From Olivibacter jilunii (GTDB lineage: Bacteria; Bacteroidota; Bacteroidia; Sphingobacteriales; Sphingobacteriaceae): 64,000 bases of DNA. Under the pieces are notes generated by a model, which was not told the origin of the DNA, did no database searches, and saw only the letters and a program-made list of their open reading frames with translations. Numbering within the stretch: position 1 is the first letter of the stretch; each line of letters opens with the position of its first letter. The position numbers were made by a program, and so were the translations under genes. Where the stretch lies: the NCBI RefSeq assembly GCF_900607235.1, contig NZ_LR027848.1, positions 1,043,241-1,107,240 on the forward strand. Reading direction: 5' to 3'. Positions 50,733 to 59,190 of the stretch are shown one piece after another.

Positions 50733-52361
50733 TTATTTTATTGTTTCGCTTTTCGCTTTTTCATAATCATAGAACCACTTCACTCCTTTATCCCATGCTT
50801 CGGCGCCTACACGCTTAAACCACGATTCATATTGTTGTTTTAAGCGCCCGGCCACTTCCGGTTCTTCCAATATCAAGTTGTGCAATTCGGTGCGGTCGGC
50901 TTGTAGATCATAGAGTTGCCATGTTTCAGGCCACTCGGCAACAAGCTTCCATCTGCCATTTAGTACAGCCTTATTCCCTTCGTGTTCCCAAAAGATGGGC
51001 TGCGATCTTTTAAGTCTTTGACCAGCTAAGACAGGTTTTAAACTAATCCCTTCAGGCGGTAAAATTGCCTTTCCTTTCCAGCTGTTCGGGTAGTCGGCCC
51101 TGCCGATCTCAGCGAGCGTTGCTAGTATGTCTACAATATGCGCAGATTGCCGCTCAAACGCTCCATTTCGCGAGGTAGGAATGCCATTTGGCCAGGAAAT
51201 AATGGCAGGAGAAGAAATCCCTCCCTCATGGGTATGATGCTTATATGACCAAAATGGTGTACAGGCAGCTTCCGCCCACCCTTGTCCTAAAAACACGGTC
51301 GACTGTGAGGATCCAGGATCAGGGCCTTCGTACTTAGCTTCATAGCCCGGTTCTGCGTTTCCTCCATTATCGGATATAAAAAGAATCAGTGTGTTGTCCA
51401 ATACACCCCTTTTTTCCAGTCCCGATACCAAATCACCAATACTTTTATCAAGATGCGTTATTACAGCGGCGTAAATAGCCATGATGTGATCATACTTTTC
51501 TTTTTCTTTCTTACTGAGGGTTTCCCATTTAGGTACATTAGGGTTGAATGGTGGCAATTTCCAAGACGGATCAATCAACCCAAGTTTCTTTTGTTTTTCA
51601 TAGCGTTCCCGTCGTAATGCGTCCCAACCTTTCATATATTTACCTTTAAATTTTTCAATTTCAGCAGCCGGAGCCTGTAATGGAAAGTGGGGAGCATTGT
51701 GCGCCAGATATAATAAGAAGGGCTTTTTTTCTGAAATAGCTTCATCAATGAAGCGCAATCCATAGTCTGTCCATAAGTCGGTTGAGTACCAGTTCTTGGG
51801 TAATTCTTTAGCGTTATTGTCTAATGCACGGCCATTTAAAAAAAGTTTTGCGTTCTTTCCGTTACCGTAGTAAAAACCACCTGCCGGTGCATTCAGTGAA
51901 CGATCGAAGCCTCTCTTCCAGGGAACTACGCCATGAGGCTGGCCGACATGCCATTTGCCGGTCATAGCGGTAAAATAGCCTGCGTTTTTCAATAATTCGG
52001 CGATGGTGATTGTGTGATCATTCAGCTGTCCGCGATATCCCGGATGTTCAGGCCCTTTGTCGTCCATCATGTGCCCAATACCGGCTTGGTGAGCGTAAAC
52101 GCCTGTAAGCAAAGTCGCACGAGAAGGGCAACAGCGAGCAGTATTATAGAAATTGGTAAAGCGGATACCTCGTTTAGCTAAATTATCCAGGTTTGGTGTT
52201 GGAATTTCACTTCCATAACACCCTAAGTCGGCATATCCTAAATCGTCTGCCAAGATCACAATAATATTCGGACGATCTTGCGCAAGCGTTCTAAAATAAG
52301 ATAGCAAAAAAGTCAAGACAAGAAGTGGTATTATATGATTTATTTTCGGTTTTCTTTTCAT
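50733..52361 (-). CDS. Secreted arylsulfatase (S1 family)
   Basis: A 542-residue sulfatase with a signal peptide (about 1-28). Metal ligands D39-D40 are in ILADDLGYADLGCYG. The formylglycine site is C77 in ARCCPSRATLLTG (C-x-P-S-R). Later family segments are MTGKWHVGQ, HNAPHFPLQAPA, FISDNGGN and the C-terminal LYDLQADRTELHNL. It must be matured by a formylglycine-generating enzyme or anaerobic radical-SAM enzyme, not found in this window. It looks like an arylsulfatase A-type enzyme acting on sulfated glycans or aryl sulfates. No other sulfatase or SusCD lies next to it. Confidence 0.93.
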   Translation of the reverse strand: MKRKPKINHIIPLLVLTFLLSYFRTLAQDRPNIIVILADDLGYADLGCYGSEIPTPNLDNLAKRGIRFTNFYNTARCCPSRATLLTGVYAHQAGIGHMMDDKGPEHPGYRGQLNDHTITIAELLKNAGYFTAMTGKWHVGQPHGVVPWKRGFDRSLNAPAGGFYYGNGKNAKLFLNGRALDNNAKELPKNWYSTDLWTDYGLRFIDEAISEKKPFLLYLAHNAPHFPLQAPAAEIEKFKGKYMKGWDALRRERYEKQKKLGLIDPSWKLPPFNPNVPKWETLSKKEKEKYDHIMAIYAAVITHLDKSIGDLVSGLEKRGVLDNTLILFISDNGGNAEPGYEAKYEGPDPGSSQSTVFLGQGWAEAACTPFWSYKHHTHEGGISSPAIISWPNGIPTSRNGAFERQSAHIVDILATLAEIGRADYPNSWKGKAILPPEGISLKPVLAGQRLKRSQPIFWEHEGNKAVLNGRWKLVAEWPETWQLYDLQADRTELHNLILEEPEVAGRLKQQYESWFKRVGAEAWDKGVKWFYDYEKAKSETIK

Positions 52362-52648
52362 GTTATTTGTGGCTTTTGAGGCATTCGTGATACTTACTAC
52401 TATAGCCGATGAAACTTATTTGCAGGTAAAAATAATAAATACACCTACATGAAATTACGAAAGAAAGATACTTATTATGTGAATAAATTGTACCGATTTC
52501 TTTGAAAGGCCATTGATGTCAACAGTTAATGGAGATCATGCGTCTTTGTTAAAGATCAACGTTCTCTTATTAAAGCGTTAAATCCGGCCTTATGGGTATC
52601 TTTTTTATTTTTTTTGATCCCGTATTTTAGCAAAGCAAAGTTTAGAAT
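52362..52648. other. Divergent intergenic region, 287 bp
   Basis: AT-rich spacer between the sulfatase and the AraC gene. I saw no perfect TAnnTTTG on either strand and no ORF. A T-rich run followed by TATTTTAG lies about 20-35 bp before the AraC start. Confidence 0.3.
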
Positions 52649-53443
52649 ATGAATTATCGGACAATAGCGCCGCCGCCATCGTTAGCACGATATATTAGTT
52701 GCCTATGGTCTTTGGAAGCACCCGTCGATGATATGTCACAAAGGGTATTTACGGTTATGTCCAGTGGCTTTCCCGGACTCATTTTTCAGCGAGATCCCGC
52801 CGTATTTACTGGTTTTGGAGGGGATCGATTACCACAGTTGTTTATTTTTGGCCAAGCAACGCACTATGGAAATTTACAAGCGAAAGGGCGTATTCAGCTA
52901 AGCGGTATAAATTTTCGACCGACGGCCCTTAAAAATTTATTCAATCTGAATGCCAACGAGCTAAGGGACGAGCATATAAATATTCATGATCTGATTAAAA
53001 CCTCTTTGACCGAACAGTTGCTCCATGCTGATTCGCTGGAAGAACAAGCAAATTGTCTTTTTACCTGTTTTAACAGGCTTGCGGGTCGTCGTCAAGATTC
53101 GGGTACAATGCTGACCTATGCCATAGAGATATTGCAGAGAGGGGGTAACATTCCTCATCTTTTGAACAAGCTTAACCTATCTGAACGTTCATTGGAACGC
53201 CTTTTTCAAAGCTATATTGGCATTAGTCCAAAGTTATACATCCGTATAATGCGTTTCCAACGATCGATTACATTGTTGAAAGAGCGCAGCGGTGCTTCAT
53301 TAACAGATATTGCGTATTCGCTTGACTATTTCGACCAATCCCATTTTATTCACGATTTTAAACGGTTTTCGGGAGTAAGCCCCAAGATATATAAAAGAGA
53401 TGCTGCGGAACGTATGCCGGGCTTTCCCGAATGGAGACCCTAA
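52649..53443 (+). CDS. AraC family regulator (DUF6597-type N-terminus)
   Basis: A 264-residue regulator. The N-terminal region (PPPSLARYISCLWSLEAPVD, FPGLIFQRDPAVFTG, INFRPTALKNLFNLNANEL) is the DUF6597-type sensor. The C-terminal HTH pair comprises SERSLERLFQSYIGISPKLYIRIMRFQRSI and LTDIAYSLDYFDQSHFIHDFKRFSGVSPKIY. It lies 139 bp upstream of the methyltransferase gene on the same strand, and may control it. Confidence 0.88.
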   Translation: MNYRTIAPPPSLARYISCLWSLEAPVDDMSQRVFTVMSSGFPGLIFQRDPAVFTGFGGDRLPQLFIFGQATHYGNLQAKGRIQLSGINFRPTALKNLFNLNANELRDEHINIHDLIKTSLTEQLLHADSLEEQANCLFTCFNRLAGRRQDSGTMLTYAIEILQRGGNIPHLLNKLNLSERSLERLFQSYIGISPKLYIRIMRFQRSITLLKERSGASLTDIAYSLDYFDQSHFIHDFKRFSGVSPKIYKRDAAERMPGFPEWRP

Positions 53444-53488
53444 ACAAGTCGTGTCGGTTTTTTACAATTTTCAAAAGTTCAGAGGCGT

Positions 53489-53496
53489 TATTTTTG
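53489..53496 (+). promoter_or_regulatory. -7 element of the methyltransferase gene
   Basis: TATTTTTG fits TAnnTTTG and predicts a start near 53502, leaving a leader of about 80 nt that holds a short ORF. Confidence 0.45.
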
Positions 53497-53523
53497 CACG
53501 CTGTGAATTGAAAATTTAAAAGC

Positions 53524-53598
53524 ATGAAAAATACCATTAACTGGTTGGACTTAGCTCCCATGCAGAAAGGAAAAAAACACATATGGAACAAAAGATAA
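53524..53598 (+). CDS. Short upstream ORF, possible coupling peptide
   Basis: A 24-codon frame (MKNTINWLDLAPMQKGKK at its start) runs from ATG 53524 to a TAA that overlaps an in-frame methyltransferase ATG as TAATG at 53596-53600. Such overlap usually couples translation. The peptide has no recognised features and could be chance. Confidence 0.3.
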   Translation: MKNTINWLDLAPMQKGKKHIWNKR

Positions 53599-54434
53599 TG
53601 GAACCGGATAATACGGCGGTAAGAACCGCTTTATGGAGAGCTTTACATTTAGAAGTGGACGGAAAACCGCCTATAATAGAAGATGACCTAGGATTGAGGC
53701 TCGTTGCACCCGATGCCGGTTGGCGGGAACGACCCGACATGCATCCGGAATTTACGAAGCGTCTTCGCGCTTCAATTGTTGCCCGCGCCCGTTTCATTGA
53801 GGACTTAATCATTGACCAAAGTGCGCACGGTATTCAGCAGTATGTAATTCTTGGTGCCGGGCTCGATACCTTCGTACAACGCAGGCCGGATATTGCGTCC
53901 AAGCTTCAAGTGTTTGAGATAGACCAACCAAGTACGCTAGCATGGAAACAAAAGCGGCTTATTGATTTAGGGTATAATATACCCGATTATTTACACTTTG
54001 TACCGGTCGATTTTGAAGCCACCTCGTGGTTGGAAGAACTGCTAAAATCAAAATTTAACGCGAATAAAGCTGCCGTAGTGGTTTGTACAGGTGTAACCCT
54101 ATATCTTACTAGGGAAGCTATTGTATCCACCCTGAAGCAGATCGCTTCACTCGCCACGGGCTCGCAACTTGCTATGACTTTCTATTTACCGCTAGCATTA
54201 ATGGATGAGGAAGACAAACCTTTACAACAAATAGCGGAAAAGGGCGCCCGTGAAGCAGGAACACCATTTGTGAGTTTTTTTGCACCACATGAGGTGTTGG
54301 CCTTAGCTAAGGAAGCAGGTTTTAAGGAGGCGCGGGTATTTTCTACTAAAGAGATGGAGCAAACCTATTTCAAAGACAGAGCTGATCAGCTTTTGCCTGC
54401 GAGTGGAGAAGTGTTTTTATTGGCAGCAACTTAA
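53583..54434 (+). CDS. Class I SAM-dependent methyltransferase (TIGR00027/LCMT-like)
   Basis: A 283-residue methyltransferase; ATG 53598, five codons in, is an equally good start. Family segments are DNTAVRTALWRALHLEVDGKPPIIED, ARARFIEDLI, YVILGAGLDTFVQRRPD (SAM-binding loop, about 89-105), FEIDQPSTLAWKQKRL, and AVVVCTGVTLYLTREAI. The family resembles leucine carboxyl methyltransferases and is often near secondary-metabolite or resistance genes. The substrate is not known. It is convergent with the efflux pump 5 bp away. Confidence 0.87.
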   Translation: MEQKIMEPDNTAVRTALWRALHLEVDGKPPIIEDDLGLRLVAPDAGWRERPDMHPEFTKRLRASIVARARFIEDLIIDQSAHGIQQYVILGAGLDTFVQRRPDIASKLQVFEIDQPSTLAWKQKRLIDLGYNIPDYLHFVPVDFEATSWLEELLKSKFNANKAAVVVCTGVTLYLTREAIVSTLKQIASLATGSQLAMTFYLPLALMDEEDKPLQQIAEKGAREAGTPFVSFFAPHEVLALAKEAGFKEARVFSTKEMEQTYFKDRADQLLPASGEVFLLAAT

Positions 54435-54439
54435 CACGA

Positions 54440-55633
54440 TTAAGACCGGGCCGTGCTTGGCCGTTTATCTCCGAATACTAAAGCAAGGGTAACAATTCCA
54501 ATTAAAAAAAAGGAGGCAATCAATGGGAATACCGTGTTGGCCAGCAGATTGCTTATAAACGAGCCCAAGGCCGCCCCAATGAAAAAGAATGAAGTTCCAT
54601 ATATAGCCGATGCCATTCCTGCCCTGTCGCCCATTGGTTCCATTGCCAATGCACTACTGTTTGGTTCAACTGCTAAATTAAGGCCAACCAATAAAGCAAT
54701 GGCAATAAAAAATAAAGTCATCTGTGGCGGATCTCCCCAAGCAAAGGTGCAGGCAAGCAATAATGCTCCTACGAGGCTGTAAACAATCAACAGCCCTCGT
54801 ATGGTTCGTCTTGCGCCAAACTTAGATGAAAGCCGTGAATTAGTAAGTGCTGATAAGGCAGCAATAAAACCAACGCTTGCAAAGATCCATGCAAATAGTT
54901 CAGGTCTTCCGTATATTTCTCCCAAAATATGTTCAGAGCTAGAAACCCAAGAACTTAAACCTGAGAAAAGAAACGTGGTAACTGCTGTATATCTTAGAAA
55001 TACGCTATTGCTAAGAATGGATCGTATGGATTGACTGATAGTGTTCCAGTTCAGTTTACTGCGTTTCTCAAGCGGCAGCGACTCTTCCATCCGCAATGAC
55101 CAAACAAATACTACAACCGCAAATAAGGGTGGTGTTAAGAATACGGCACGCCAAGTCGAAAAAGATAGAATCGCCAGACCTAAGAAGGGAGCAAAAACAG
55201 GTGTGAACAAAAATATGGTGAAGATCAGCGATAAGATGCTAGCCATTTTATCGCCAACAAACCGGTCCCTCACACCGGCGATCGCGGTCATAAAAACAGC
55301 TGATGCTCCCATTCCGGCTATAAAGCGGGCGACTAACATAATGCTTAGGCTGGGTGCATAAGTTGCAGCAATGCCGCCGATAATATATAGAGGAAATCCA
55401 ATTCGCAAAATAATTAATCTGCCAAAACGATCAGAAAGTGCACCGAAAACGAGTTGTGCAATCTGCCCCATAAAAAAGAATACTATTATTTGCGCCGTGG
55501 CGTTTGATTCCGCAGCGAGGCCAAAATGTTTCCGAATTTCACTAAATGCGGGCAGCATAATATCAATTCCCAAGGCGGTAAGCATCATCGTGCAAGCGGA
55601 GAGTGTAATAAATTCAGCCGATTTCATTTTCAT
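54440..55633 (-). CDS. MFS drug-efflux transporter (Bcr/CflA type)
   Basis: A 397-residue inner-membrane protein with about 12 spans. Family landmarks are LGIDIMLPAFSEIRKHFG in the first span, GQIAQLVFGALSDRFGRLIIL (loop 2-3), ARFIAGMGASAVFMTAIAGVRDRF, and TPVFAPFLG after the fifth span. Bcr/CflA proteins export antibiotics or sulfonamides by proton exchange. A run of half-sites and a -7 element in its 5' region suggest repressor control. The paired regulator is not in this window. Confidence 0.9.
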   Translation of the reverse strand: MKMKSAEFITLSACTMMLTALGIDIMLPAFSEIRKHFGLAAESNATAQIIVFFFMGQIAQLVFGALSDRFGRLIILRIGFPLYIIGGIAATYAPSLSIMLVARFIAGMGASAVFMTAIAGVRDRFVGDKMASILSLIFTIFLFTPVFAPFLGLAILSFSTWRAVFLTPPLFAVVVFVWSLRMEESLPLEKRSKLNWNTISQSIRSILSNSVFLRYTAVTTFLFSGLSSWVSSSEHILGEIYGRPELFAWIFASVGFIAALSALTNSRLSSKFGARRTIRGLLIVYSLVGALLLACTFAWGDPPQMTLFFIAIALLVGLNLAVEPNSSALAMEPMGDRAGMASAIYGTSFFFIGAALGSFISNLLANTVFPLIASFFLIGIVTLALVFGDKRPSTARS

Positions 55634-55655
55634 AGACTAAAGGGACTAAGTCGTT

Positions 55656-55710
55656 CATTTGTTTTTTTACAAATGTTCTTTTAAAATTCGTTTGTCAATG
55701 TACAAAACTA
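55656..55710 (-). promoter_or_regulatory. Promoter and repeated half-sites upstream of the MFS gene
   Basis: An inverted repeat CATTTGT-N6-ACAAATG at 55656-55675 and a third half-site CGTTTGT at 55689-55695 make three copies of ACAAAYG. On the minus strand TAGTTTTG at 55710-55703 is a -7 match. The sites lie in the leader and near the start point, a layout usual for TetR-type repression of efflux pumps. Confidence 0.5.
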
Positions 55711-55863
55711 CTAGCCTACGGTCGATTATAACGGGTGTGAATTAGACATTGTTGGAGGTTGATTTGGACAGGTCCCAGCGTACCAACCGCATGAATATCC
55801 GTTGCCTTTCGGTAAAGGGAAGATCCTATGGGCTCCGAGATAGAACTTTTTTTTGTGTTATTA
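55711..55863. other. Spacer, nothing recognised
   Basis: Between the MFS promoter region and the small minus-strand ORF. A 62-codon plus-strand frame across it has unconvincing composition and no ATG near its start. No repeat or structured RNA was recognised. Confidence 0.3.
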
Positions 55864-56007
55864 TCATTTGGGAGCTACTTTATTTTCAAGTAAACTCATC
55901 AGATCCTCTAAAACTGCTTGATAAATATTTCTTTTGAGTTCGTTGGGTTCCAACTCAATCAGGCGTTGGTATTTTTTTATGAGCATGGATACTTTAAGTT
56001 CTTTCAT
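55864..56007 (-). CDS. Small hypothetical protein, 47 residues
   Basis: ATG 56007 to TGA 55864. The sequence (MKELKVSMLIKKYQRLIELEPN at its start, ending LLENKVAPK) is strongly helical and has the charged, amphipathic character of a real small protein. It has no signal peptide or cysteine. I recognise no family. Its neighbours give no hint of function. A small cytoplasmic adaptor or regulator is possible. Confidence 0.4.
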   Translation of the reverse strand: MKELKVSMLIKKYQRLIELEPNELKRNIYQAVLEDLMSLLENKVAPK

Positions 56008-56536
56008 GAGGTAACCGATAAGTGACTTACAAAGTTATGGAAATATATTAATCCTTATAATCATTTTTGGTGCGATGGATCGTTTCTCCATTTGTAATTA
56101 CTAGGTTAACGGCCATGAAAATAGTTACCTTTGATGTAGTACTAGAGATCAAAATAAATACGATTACCGGCCGCATGGATCGATGTAGGGTTAATAACGC
56201 AAAAGCCCCTCTTTCGAGGAGCTTTATAACTAGTAAAAACAAAATTTATTGTTAATAATTAACCGTCAAGTTGATGTATTGTTTTTAGTTCTACAAAAAA
56301 TCTTAAAACTATAAAGGAAATAGCGAATCTGTTTCTTTATTGGGTTTTTTGTTTTAATCTGCTCACAAATTTTATGTACCTGCTTTGCGGATTTGTGATA
56401 TTGAGGCGAAATCAAATGAAAGTTTCAGCATTTTTTCTCAAAAACAGGAAATTTCCTGTGTTAATTTAGGTATTAATCCTTCTGTTACTTTTTACTTTAT
56501 TTCTCACCTTTGTGCTACTGAAATAAAAGCATACCT
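56008..56536. other. AT-rich intergenic region, 529 bp
   Basis: No convincing gene. Frames of about 62 codons open on both strands across 56048-56255 but neither resembles a protein I know. The region holds TACCTTTG (56126-56133) and a hairpin near 56202-56225, described below as a candidate small RNA. The part from 56230 to 56536 is AT-rich and includes a near-match -7 box CACCTTTG about 25 bp before the next gene. Confidence 0.4.
56126..56225 (+). ncRNA. Candidate small RNA (promoter plus hairpin)
   Basis: TACCTTTG (56126-56133, fits TAnnTTTG) is followed about 70 bp later by a stem AAAGCCCCTC/GAGGAGCTTT (56202-56211 with 56216-56225, loop TTTC, one mismatch). A transcript of about 85 nt would result. 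The hairpin has a weak T-tract on this strand and a better one on the minus strand, so the direction is uncertain. Confidence 0.25.
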
Positions 56537-56914
56537 ATGGACAAACATTATGGCGAAATTATCGAAATGGTAATTAGGCGCAACGGTTACAGTATTAGTG
56601 AGTTAAGTCGTTTGATGAAAGTGAATAGAAGATCAATTTATAACTGGTTCGGGCAACCACGAGTTAAATCAGAGATTATTTTCAAGATCGGTGTAACACT
56701 ACGCCACGATTTTTCGCGGGAATTCCCCGAGCTTTTCAACTCCGAAGATTTTCAAATGGAGTTCGAACGCAAAAAAGAAGTGTTCCACGATTCTATCCAA
56801 CATGTGGAGGAGGTATCGTATTGGAAAGATAAATATATTTCGTTACTTGAGGAGTATAATACTGCATTAGCTCGTCAATCACAGCGATACGGTATATCTG
56901 CTGCGATGGCATAG
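56537..56914 (+). CDS. Small helix-turn-helix protein with C-terminal coiled coil
   Basis: A 125-residue cytoplasmic protein. An HTH region GYSISELSRLMKVNRRSIYNWFGQPRVKSEIIFKIGVTL lies at about 17-55. A helical C-terminus (about 75-115, MEFERKKEVFHDSIQHVEEVSYWKDKYISLLEEYNTAL) looks like a coiled coil for oligomerisation. The HTH resembles XRE/Cro-like small regulators in sphingobacteria. It is monocistronic with a strong terminator. DNA target and role are unknown. Confidence 0.78.
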   Translation: MDKHYGEIIEMVIRRNGYSISELSRLMKVNRRSIYNWFGQPRVKSEIIFKIGVTLRHDFSREFPELFNSEDFQMEFERKKEVFHDSIQHVEEVSYWKDKYISLLEEYNTALARQSQRYGISAAMA

Positions 56915-56933
56915 CATCAAACCTAATAGATAG

Positions 56934-56966
56934 GAAAGGCGGCTTAGGTCGCCTTTCTTTTTTTTG
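56934..56966 (+). terminator. Rho-independent terminator of the HTH gene
   Basis: An 8-bp stem GAAAGGCG/CGCCTTTC (56934-56941 with 56950-56957) with an 8-nt loop, then a run of nine T. Confidence 0.85.
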
Positions 56967-57075
56967 AGAGGATTCATTCTTGTAACACACCTAAATAAAA
57001 TAAAAGAGATTTACGCAATTCCAACTTCTTTCCAGTTTCCCTTTCTAAGCTTGCCATTAAACAAAGGAACATTGG

Positions 57076-57879
57076 ATGATAAAATGGATACTATTGATGT
57101 TGCTGCTTGCGACTACCAAAAACAGCTGTGCCCAAGTGGAGTCAGGTACATTACCGCTAAAGCTAAAGCATGCCGAACCACTTTATATGGATTTAATACG
57201 TGATCTCGGCGCTCACAAAGGAGAAAAAGAGATTAACATCGGTTTGAGTTACGGAATGAACGGGAGATACAAGGAAATGGGAGGGTTTGCGGAGTTCGAA
57301 TTCGCTGTCGCAAATCGATGGGGAATGGAGGTGGAAACTGATTTTTCGTTTTATAAAGGAAATCATTCGGATCCGTTGGCAAATGTTCCGAGTAATCGGA
57401 TAGAAGGGCTTAAGTGGGCGAACCAGTATACCTTTTTAGTGTCTGAAGATTGGCAAACTTCCATGGCATTTGCTTTTATACATGAATTTCGTTTTCACTC
57501 TTTTTATTCTATTCGCCATCGACACCAATTAATGAAAGGAGTCTCAGAGAATCCAATACTAATCATAGCAAGACGATGGGGAAAACATGTCCACTCCTTA
57601 TTGTACACCGGACCCGAGTGGATGTTTTCTTCCAGTAAAGGGGACAATTACATAGGATATCAATTACATACAAGTATCCATTATGTATGGGATGGAGGAT
57701 ATTTTTTGGGAATAGAATGTAACCAGGAAAAGAATGTGGCCGGATGGCATAGTGTACTGCATCCACAGCTAAAGCTGGCATTAAACGATGCAGTATCTGT
57801 CGGCCTCGTAATAGGAGTGCCATTAAGGAATACAACTGAAAGGGCTGGTTTCATGACACGATTGATTTTGGAACTCTAG
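57076..57879 (+). CDS. Predicted outer-membrane beta-barrel protein
   Basis: A 267-residue protein with a signal peptide (about 1-20, ending TTKNSCAQ). The mature part opens with LKHAEPLYMDLIRDLGAHKGEKEINIG, a motif I recall from a conserved Bacteroidota group of barrel proteins. Alternating aromatic and polar strands such as GFAEFEFAVANRWGMEVETDFSFYKG follow. It ends AGFMTRLILEL, with a C-terminal hydrophobic strand. A transport, binding or structural role is possible. I give no function. Confidence 0.65.
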   Translation: MIKWILLMLLLATTKNSCAQVESGTLPLKLKHAEPLYMDLIRDLGAHKGEKEINIGLSYGMNGRYKEMGGFAEFEFAVANRWGMEVETDFSFYKGNHSDPLANVPSNRIEGLKWANQYTFLVSEDWQTSMAFAFIHEFRFHSFYSIRHRHQLMKGVSENPILIIARRWGKHVHSLLYTGPEWMFSSSKGDNYIGYQLHTSIHYVWDGGYFLGIECNQEKNVAGWHSVLHPQLKLALNDAVSVGLVIGVPLRNTTERAGFMTRLILEL

Positions 57880-58069
57880 TGAAGTAAAGTTCGTCTTGAA
57901 TCTCGTTACGTCAACGCAGAATGACAATTTTGGCTTATCCATTCAAAGGATATAGAATTGATAACACCTAAAAGTAAAAACCTAACAAATTATTCCATTG
58001 CAGGATACTTTTAAATATATTAGAGGCATAAGTATAATTCCGGGCAAGGCATAATAAAAACGAATAGAA

Positions 58070-59140
58070 ATGTGGAATCAAACAAAAATCACCGAATTGT
58101 TTGGTATTAAATACCCGATTTTACTCGGTCCAATGGGAGGAGGGTTTTCAACACCCGAATTATTGGCAGCTGTTTCTAATGCGGGCGGTTTAGGTAGCTT
58201 TGGTGCTTACACGTTAACGCCTCAAGAGATAAGGGAAGCGGATAAAGCTATTCGCCGGTTAACTGATAAACCTTATAACTTTAATTTATGGGTATCAGAT
58301 GTTGATGAACGGCTGACGGACTATTCCGTGAAAAAGGTGGAACAGGTGAAGCAACAATTCAAGCCCTATTTCGATGAACTAAGCATTCCCATGCCAGACT
58401 TATCCACAGATATCCCATCCAAATTCGAAAGTCAGGTTGAGGTTATATTCGAAATTAAGCCGACAGTATTCAGCTTTATATTCGGTGCGCCATCATCTGA
58501 AATCCTTCGAGAATGTAAACGACTGAATATTCGAACAGTGGGTGCTGCCACAACGCTTGATGAAGCACTTCTGTTAGAAGAAGCAGGAGTTGATGCCCTC
58601 GTGGCTGCCGGCTTTGAAGCAGGTGGGCATCGACCTTCTTTTCTTCGCTCGCCTCAGGAGTCGTTTACCGGATTGTTCGCCCTTCTACAGCAACTGAAGT
58701 CCAAGGTTAAAATTCCAATCATTGCAGCGGGGGGGATATCCAATGGGAAGGGGATTGCAGCGGCATTCAATTTGGGAGCTGATGCCGTACAGTTGGGCAC
58801 AGCCTTCGTTGCTTGCGAAGAGTGTAACGCAACCGCGACGCATCGTGCTAAGCTTTTTTCAGACGAGAGTAGATATACCGTTGTCTCGAAATCGCTTACC
58901 GGAAGAATGGGTAGGATGATCAAAAATCGTATCGCTGACGAAATCCCCTTTGAGCAAGAGGTACTGCCATTTCCCCTACATACAAAATTGTTGGCACCGT
59001 TAAAAAAAGCTGCGTTAGAGCAGGGAAAAACAGATTTAGTAAACTTTTGGGCAGGCCAGCACGCACAAAGCTTTATTCATCGTAATGCAGCCGGATTAAT
59101 GGAATCCTTAGTTCAAGAAGCATCCATTTTATTAGCTTGA
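58070..59140 (+). CDS. Nitronate monooxygenase (NMO/2-nitropropane dioxygenase family)
   Basis: A 356-residue FMN-dependent TIM-barrel enzyme. The FMN and substrate loops are seen as FGIKYPILLGPMGGGFSTPELLAAVSNAGGLGSFGAYTLTP, VAAGFEAGGHRPSF, IIAAGGISNGKGIAAAFNLGADAVQLGTAFVACEE. The family detoxifies propionate-3-nitronate and other nitroalkanes, though many members act on other substrates. It appears to be a single-gene unit with 190 bp to the previous gene. Confidence 0.9.
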   Translation: MWNQTKITELFGIKYPILLGPMGGGFSTPELLAAVSNAGGLGSFGAYTLTPQEIREADKAIRRLTDKPYNFNLWVSDVDERLTDYSVKKVEQVKQQFKPYFDELSIPMPDLSTDIPSKFESQVEVIFEIKPTVFSFIFGAPSSEILRECKRLNIRTVGAATTLDEALLLEEAGVDALVAAGFEAGGHRPSFLRSPQESFTGLFALLQQLKSKVKIPIIAAGGISNGKGIAAAFNLGADAVQLGTAFVACEECNATATHRAKLFSDESRYTVVSKSLTGRMGRMIKNRIADEIPFEQEVLPFPLHTKLLAPLKKAALEQGKTDLVNFWAGQHAQSFIHRNAAGLMESLVQEASILLA

Positions 59141-59163
59141 TACCTTATGTTGTTGCATCTGCT

Positions 59164-59190
59164 TGACAGGGCTTTATTAGCGCCCTGTCA
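59164..59190 (+). terminator. Stem-loop shared by NMO and DinB 3' ends
   Basis: A 9-bp stem TGACAGGGC/GCCCTGTCA (59164-59172 with 59182-59190) with a 9-nt loop, followed by TTTCTTCG. It follows the NMO stop by 23 bp and overlaps the last codons of the convergent DinB gene. Confidence 0.5.

Noticed and set aside
55749-55937. 62-codon plus-strand ORF
   Set aside because: The composition is not protein-like and it overlaps the better small ORF on the minus strand.
56048-56255. Opposed 62-64-codon ORFs
   Set aside because: They mirror each other on both strands, have no recognised domain, and cover a hairpin.
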